DNA of 64,000 nucleotides from CAIVAT01 sp049317265 (GTDB lineage Bacteria > Bacteroidota > Bacteroidia > Bacteroidales > FEN-979). Under the pieces are notes generated by a model. It was given only the letters and a program-made list of their open reading frames with translations. It made no database searches and was not told the origin of the DNA. This document shows positions 59,398 to 64,000 of the stretch, piece after piece (position 1 is the stretch's first letter; the number at the start of each line of letters is the position of its first letter). The DNA is taken from positions 1-64,000 of the forward strand of contig JBMOIP010000019.1 of assembly GCA_049317265.1 (NCBI GenBank), written 5' to 3'. A program made the position numbers and the translations under genes.

Positions 59398-60789
59398 TCA
59401 GTTTGGATATAACTTTAAATTTACGGTTTGTCCCGGCTCTACCCTGAAAGCTTTTTCAGTGGTATATGAAGCCTGGTTCGAATATTTTGACCTGAAAACC
59501 ACCCGGTAGTTTCCCGGCTGGAGGTAGAGTGTCTCTTGCTGCTGCTGGTTATCCCGCAGGTTGTAAAGCCATACCAGGTTGTTCTTATCCTCCTGGTAGA
59601 GGCTGCCATACCCGTTGGTCGATTTCTGAATTACGGCGATGCCGGGAAGCGGCACCTCCACAGTCGTTGTATGACTCTGGGTAATCTCCACATCTTTCAC
59701 CATCAGTCGCGGAAGGCATAATATTTCGATATCATAAGATCCGGTGATATATTTCTCCACCTGGTCAAACTGCTGAACATTGACCGTTTCAAATTCCCCC
59801 TTCTTCCGGATGATGCAGGGAAGAAACTTCAGGGTGCTGTTGCCTCCGGCCTTGAACATCAGGTTGCCCTGGGGAGCCTCAATGCCCACGATGTTGTGTT
59901 TCCCGGGTGTCAGCTTCACCGTATCGATGTGAACCGGTGGAATCGTATGTACCACAATGTTATACGTAATCAAAGGATCGATATCCAGCGTATCGGGAAC
60001 CCCTTTTGCATTGAAGGAGTGGATGAAATTATACTTGACCAGGCCTGAAAGATCATCATAAAAAGTCATGTTCACATTGGTCTCCGTAGGTTTGCCATAG
60101 GTGTCGAGAAGGTTAACCTGGACACTGGTGGGATTGAGTGTACGGGAAATGATCACATTAAGGGCATTCCTGAACTCCTTTTCGTTGGATGCGTCAAAGT
60201 AGGTTCCGACACACTCGAACTGCTCCCTGAAATTTTTCCCGATCCCCACGATGAACGGCTTCAACACGATGCCTTTTTTCTGAAGTTCATGAGAAACGGC
60301 ACAAGGATCGCCGCCACACTCTTCAAGTCCGTCGGTAATGAGGATCACCACATTGCGGCAATTGTCGCATGGTGGAAAATCCTTAGGGGCCTGCGACAAT
60401 GCATAGGCAATCGGGGTCGTCCCCTTGGGGATGGTGGTCTTGAGCGTATGCTTGATTTTGGTGATGTTGTCCTTCCCGAACGGAACCTCCAGCCGGGTGT
60501 CATTGCAATCCTGCGGCGGAAACTGCTTCTGGTTTCCGTACATGCGGAGGGCAAGCTCCAGGTTGGTCTGTGTTCGTAAACTGTCGAGGATATTTGAAAA
60601 CAACTTGACGGCAAGATCAAATTTGGTATCACTCTGCCACCGGCCATACATGCTCTGGGAAGCATCGAAAACGAATAAGATCCTGGTAATGGGTTTTGGT
60701 TTCCCCTGCTCCTTCACTCCCTGAGCAAAAACCCCTGATGAAAGCAACAGGGAGACCAGTACGAATGTCAGATTCCGGATCACCGCCAT
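59398..60789 (-). CDS. Secreted von Willebrand factor A protein
   Basis: 463 residues from ATG 60789 (MAVIRNLTFVLVSLLLSSGVFAQ). The frame runs on to 60870, but that extension only translates the GAATATT heptamer array (read as NIEYWILNVE), so it is rejected. vWA domain with complete MIDAS: DASQS (Asp42, Ser44, Ser46), TPIAYALS and ITDGLEECGGD. Then beta-rich domains. The domain binds proteins through a metal ion. It is inserted between the two transketolase halves, whose reading it does not share. Partner unknown. Confidence 0.85.
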   Translation of the reverse strand: MAVIRNLTFVLVSLLLSSGVFAQGVKEQGKPKPITRILFVFDASQSMYGRWQSDTKFDLAVKLFSNILDSLRTQTNLELALRMYGNQKQFPPQDCNDTRLEVPFGKDNITKIKHTLKTTIPKGTTPIAYALSQAPKDFPPCDNCRNVVILITDGLEECGGDPCAVSHELQKKGIVLKPFIVGIGKNFREQFECVGTYFDASNEKEFRNALNVIISRTLNPTSVQVNLLDTYGKPTETNVNMTFYDDLSGLVKYNFIHSFNAKGVPDTLDIDPLITYNIVVHTIPPVHIDTVKLTPGKHNIVGIEAPQGNLMFKAGGNSTLKFLPCIIRKKGEFETVNVQQFDQVEKYITGSYDIEILCLPRLMVKDVEITQSHTTTVEVPLPGIAVIQKSTNGYGSLYQEDKNNLVWLYNLRDNQQQQETLYLQPGNYRVVFRSKYSNQASYTTEKAFRVEPGQTVNLKLYPN

Positions 60790-60818
60790 GGATGGTACAA
60801 TGCCAGCCATCTTCGTTC

Positions 60819-60853
60819 TGATTTCAACATTCAATATCCAATATTCAATATTC
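60819..60853. repeat. Tandem 7-bp units of GAATATT type, second copy
   Basis: On the minus strand GAATATT twice, GGATATT, GAATGTT and GAAATCA, each 7 bp. It lies between the N-terminal transketolase stop and the vWA ATG. Shares the unit of the array at 46967. Confidence 0.85.
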
Positions 60854-60856
60854 CCT

Positions 60857-61702
60857 TTAATAGTCTCCAAGCGTCTCCTCCAACTGGCTCAATGCTGTTT
60901 TAGACTGTTCATCGTTGGGAAAAACTCCGTGCCATTCATGATTGTCGAGCATAAAGTCAACACCTGCTCCCATATGGGTGGTCATCAGGAGCATGACAGG
61001 TTTTCCCTGGCCCGTATACCACTGTGCTTTTTTCAGTGAATCAACCACTTCGGTCATGTCATTGCCATACATCGGGATGACCTGCCAGCCAAAAGCTTCA
61101 AATTTCGCCTGCAGATCGCCCATGGGCAGCACTTTGTCATTAGGTCCGTCGATCTGAACACCGTTGTAGTCGACTGCAGCAATCAGGTTGTCCACCTTAT
61201 TACCGGCAGCAAACATCAGCGCCTCCCAGTTTTGCCCCTCCTGGAGTTCACCGTCTCCCATGAGGCAATAGACAAGGTGCTCATCGTGGTTCAGCTTTTT
61301 GGCAAGGGCTGCGCCAACCGAAACAGAAAGCCCCTGGCCCAACGAGCCTGAGCTCATGCGGATGCCGGGCAAACCTTCTGCCGTGGCAGGATGACCCTGC
61401 AGACGTGAGCCCAATTTGCGGAAGGTTGCCAGTTCGTCGATTCCGAAATATCCATAACGGGCCAATACGCTGTACCAGCCTGCGGAGAGGTGCCCATTGG
61501 AGAGAAAAAAAAGATCTTCTCCAATGCCATCCATGGTGAAATTTCCCGGATCCGGTTTCATGATTTTAAAATAGAGCGCAACAAGATAGTCGGCGCTTCC
61601 GAGCGGGCCACCGGGATGGCCTGAAGAGGCCCCGTGGACCATGCGGACAATGTCCCGCCTGACCTGCGAAGCAATTTTTTCTAATTCCTGGATTGACAGC
61701 AT
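60857..61702 (-). CDS. Transketolase N-terminal half (split type)
   Basis: 281 residues. Thiamine pyrophosphate domain: HGASSGHPGGPLGSADYLVALYF at the start, MGDGELQEGQNWEALMFAAG with the GDG...N cofactor motif. Pairs with the C-terminal subunit at 58440-59396. A TAACTTTG promoter box lies upstream (61761-61768). Confidence 0.92.
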   Translation of the reverse strand: MLSIQELEKIASQVRRDIVRMVHGASSGHPGGPLGSADYLVALYFKIMKPDPGNFTMDGIGEDLFFLSNGHLSAGWYSVLARYGYFGIDELATFRKLGSRLQGHPATAEGLPGIRMSSGSLGQGLSVSVGAALAKKLNHDEHLVYCLMGDGELQEGQNWEALMFAAGNKVDNLIAAVDYNGVQIDGPNDKVLPMGDLQAKFEAFGWQVIPMYGNDMTEVVDSLKKAQWYTGQGKPVMLLMTTHMGAGVDFMLDNHEWHGVFPNDEQSKTALSQLEETLGDY

Positions 61703-61760
61703 TGAAACAGATAAATTAAAATTCCATAATAACCGGTCGTCTGTGAAAACGCGCGATCAG

Positions 61761-61768
61761 CAAAGTTA
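61761..61768 (-). promoter_or_regulatory. Promoter -7 box of the split transketolase unit
   Basis: TAACTTTG on the minus strand, exact consensus; would give a leader of about 50 bases before the ATG at 61702. Confidence 0.5.
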
Positions 61769-61867
61769 TTACAATAACCAGAAGGAGAAGGTGTCATGTT
61801 GATAAAAAAAGAAAAGATTTGACAACATTTAAGGTGTTTTAAAGTTGAAAGTTAGGACTTTTGTGAT

Positions 61868-64000
61868 ATGAAATATCTACTCCTGTTCTCCGTCTCCATC
61901 ATACTTTTCTTTTCTCCGGACACCGTTACGTGCCAGGTGGCTGGCAGTAAATGGGTGGACTCCGTGTACACTTCACTCAGCATCGAGCAGCGTATCGCAC
62001 AGTTGTTCATCATACGGGCCTATTCCTGGAAAGACTCCACCTACAACGACAGCCTCGTCGGTATTGTCAAACGATACAATGTAGGCGGGGTCTGCTTTTT
62101 CAAGGGATCCCCGGTAAAACAAGCCATCCTGACCAACCGGCTGCAGCAGGAAACTCAAACGCCGGTTCTGATCACCACCGATGCCGAATGGGGCCTGGGA
62201 ATGAGGCTAGACAGCGCCTTCTCCTATCCCCGCCAGATGGCGCTCGGAGCCATCTCTGATGATTCCCTGATCTATGAAATGGGGCGCCAGGTAGGGAGAA
62301 GCTGCATACGGCTGGGTGTCCATGTCAACTTTGCCCCGGTGATCGACATCAACAACAACCCTAAAAACCCTGTGATCAACTTCCGGTCGTTTGGTGAAAT
62401 GCGCGAAAAGGTGGCAAAGAAGGGAGTCATGTACATGAAAGGCATGCAGGATGAAGGGATTATGACCACCGCCAAGCACTTCCCCGGCCATGGAGATACC
62501 GATTCCGATTCTCACCTTACCCTCCCTGTGATCAACCACTCAAGGCAGCGTCTTGATTCTGTAGAGCTTTACCCATTCAAGGCACTCATCCGCGAAGGAC
62601 TTATGGGCGTCATGGTGGCCCATCTCTATGTGCCTGTTCTCGACACAGTGAAAAACACCCCCACCACCCTTTCAAAACCGGTCATCACCGGCCTTCTCAA
62701 GGAACAACTCGGTTTTAAAGGGTATGTTTTCACCGATGCGCTTGACATGCAGGGGGTGACCAAATTCTTCAAATCCGGTGAAATCGAAGTCAAGGCGCTC
62801 CAGGCCGGAAACGATATCCTGCTGCTGCCCAAACATGTCGACCTCGCCATCAGTGGGATTAAAACCGCCATCGACAGCGGGTGGTTATCCGATTCACTCC
62901 TGGAATCAAGGTGCAAACGGATGTTATTGCTGAAGCAGAAACTGAAATTATCCGACAAACCCATGATCAACCTGCAGAACCTTGTAATTGATCTCAACCC
63001 GCCCGAAGCTGAAGTACTGCGCCGGAAGATGGTGAACAGTTCTATCACATTGCTGAAGAATGAACTCAGGATGGTTCCGCTTACCGGCCTTGACCGCCGC
63101 AAAATCGCCGTACTCTCCGTGGGCGACTCCATCCCCAACCTGTTCCAGTCAACCGTTAACAATTATGCCAAGGTTAAATCCTTCAATCTTCCTTCCCTGT
63201 TCCATAATGTTTTTGCCGACAGCATCATCAGGCAGGTTTCTTCGTTCGACGTTGTCATCCTCGGCATTCACGGGATCAGCAGCAATGCAGCCGACAACTT
63301 CGGACTAACCCCCGACATGATCCGCCTGATCGACACAGTGACCAGGGTCAACCGTACCATCGTCGCCCTCTTTGGAACGCCCTACTCCATGGATAAAATA
63401 CCAAATCTCCACAAAACCGAAGCCATCCTGGTGGCCTACCAGGACAATCCAGGCACAGAAATGGCGACTGCGCAGGCCATTTTCGGCGGGATTGCTTTAA
63501 AGGGCAAACTCCCGGTGACTGCCGCGAATTTTCCTTCGGGAAGCGGGGAGGAAACCGAGAAAACCAGGCTTGAGTCCTTACTGCCTGAAGAGTTGGGGTT
63601 CCCACCCCATGCAATGGACGAGATCGACGCCATTGCCATGAAGGGTATTGAGGCTCGTGCCTATCCCGGTTGCCAGATCCTGCTGGCAAAGGATGGCAAA
63701 ATATTCTATGAAAAGTCATTCGGCCACCCCAGGTATGAAGACTCTGTCAATGTTACAAACGAAAGCATCTACGACCTCGCTTCAGTGACCAAAGTGGCAG
63801 CCACCACCCTGGCCATGATGAAGCTGGTGGAAGATGGAAAGATAAAACTGGACGACACCCTTGGGAAATTCCTGCCATTTCTGAAAGGCAGCAACAAATC
63901 GTGCATGGTGATCCGCGATGTGATGACCCATCAGGCCGGGTTGCAGGACTGGATCCCTTTCTACAAAACAACCCTGAATCACGGGAAACCCGACCCGGCC
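61868..64000 (+). CDS. GH3 hydrolase fused to a serine hydrolase domain, 3' end outside window
   Basis: 711 codons from ATG 61868, still open at the window edge. Signal peptide to VTCQ. Residues 30-360 are a GH3 domain of NagZ type: KHFPGHGDTDSDSH (203-216) with the acid/base His and FTDALDM with nucleophile Asp290. Residues 365-560 form the GH3 C-terminal part. From about 575 a beta-lactamase/PBP-like serine hydrolase starts, with SVTK (Ser638, Lys641). The fusion would remove N-acetylglucosamine and hydrolyse a peptide or ester, perhaps in wall recycling; a known Bacteroidota fusion. Secreted; ligand not shown by sequence. Confidence 0.9.
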   Translation, partial: MKYLLLFSVSIILFFSPDTVTCQVAGSKWVDSVYTSLSIEQRIAQLFIIRAYSWKDSTYNDSLVGIVKRYNVGGVCFFKGSPVKQAILTNRLQQETQTPVLITTDAEWGLGMRLDSAFSYPRQMALGAISDDSLIYEMGRQVGRSCIRLGVHVNFAPVIDINNNPKNPVINFRSFGEMREKVAKKGVMYMKGMQDEGIMTTAKHFPGHGDTDSDSHLTLPVINHSRQRLDSVELYPFKALIREGLMGVMVAHLYVPVLDTVKNTPTTLSKPVITGLLKEQLGFKGYVFTDALDMQGVTKFFKSGEIEVKALQAGNDILLLPKHVDLAISGIKTAIDSGWLSDSLLESRCKRMLLLKQKLKLSDKPMINLQNLVIDLNPPEAEVLRRKMVNSSITLLKNELRMVPLTGLDRRKIAVLSVGDSIPNLFQSTVNNYAKVKSFNLPSLFHNVFADSIIRQVSSFDVVILGIHGISSNAADNFGLTPDMIRLIDTVTRVNRTIVALFGTPYSMDKIPNLHKTEAILVAYQDNPGTEMATAQAIFGGIALKGKLPVTAANFPSGSGEETEKTRLESLLPEELGFPPHAMDEIDAIAMKGIEARAYPGCQILLAKDGKIFYEKSFGHPRYEDSVNVTNESIYDLASVTKVAATTLAMMKLVEDGKIKLDDTLGKFLPFLKGSNKSCMVIRDVMTHQAGLQDWIPFYKTTLNHGKPDPA

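Noticed and set aside
60790..60870. Upstream extension of the vWA gene to 60870
   Set aside because: The added residues are only the translation of the heptamer array and would precede the signal peptide.

Overview
The window reads as chromosomal DNA of a free-living Bacteroidota (probably Bacteroidales-like). The signs are type IX secretion C-terminal sorting domains, many outer-membrane beta-barrels, a DUF6515 protein, short class ParE and repeated matches to the Bacteroidota promoter -7 box TAnnTTTG. No rRNA gene, complete tRNA gene, CRISPR array or transposase was found.

Region 1 (1-7.2 kb) is a mobile element read entirely on the minus strand: a small helix-turn-helix protein (missed by a 60-residue cutoff), two tiny proteins, a DnaG-type primase fused to a helicase, a cluster of GTAGTT repeats spaced by about one helical turn (possible origin), three unknown proteins and a phage-type S49 head protease that runs off the window. 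No integrase is present inside the window.

Region 2 (7.2-15 kb) is a patchwork accessory zone. A T9SS-sorted surface protein, a DUF1016/YhcG PD-(D/E)XK nuclease, a remnant of a second T9SS gene end, a 900-residue chimeric surface fibre and a membrane AraC regulator are separated by duplicated spacer elements. Two of these elements look like tRNA 3' ends plus terminators with a compensatory base-pair change.

Region 3 (15-33.5 kb) holds a beta-CASP nuclease, pyruvate kinase, small outer-membrane barrels, PpnP, DUF4136 and DUF1028 proteins, two divergent BamA/TamA-like barrels, a tricorn-like protease, a glycerophosphodiester phosphodiesterase operon and an MscS channel. Region 4 (33.5-38.6 kb) is a LiaF / LytS-type kinase / LytTR regulator operon with a textbook promoter, a DUF421 protein, a prolyl-tRNA editing protein and a third BamA-like barrel.

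Region 5 (38.7-46 kb) is a co-directional run: dapF, GNAT, mltG, DUF2279, nnr, HD hydrolase, converging on parE. Region 6 (46-52.9 kb) has a methylmalonyl-CoA decarboxylase homologue, a polysaccharide export/glycosyltransferase group and a pnuC-nadR-like salvage pair. Region 7 (52.9-58.4 kb) is a transport block: cation/proton antiporter, PiT phosphate transporter, DedA and Kup. Region 8 (58.4-64 kb) has a split transketolase interrupted by a von Willebrand A gene, then a GH3-serine hydrolase fusion that runs off the right edge. Short arrays of 7- or 8-bp units recur in many spacers of the core genome.
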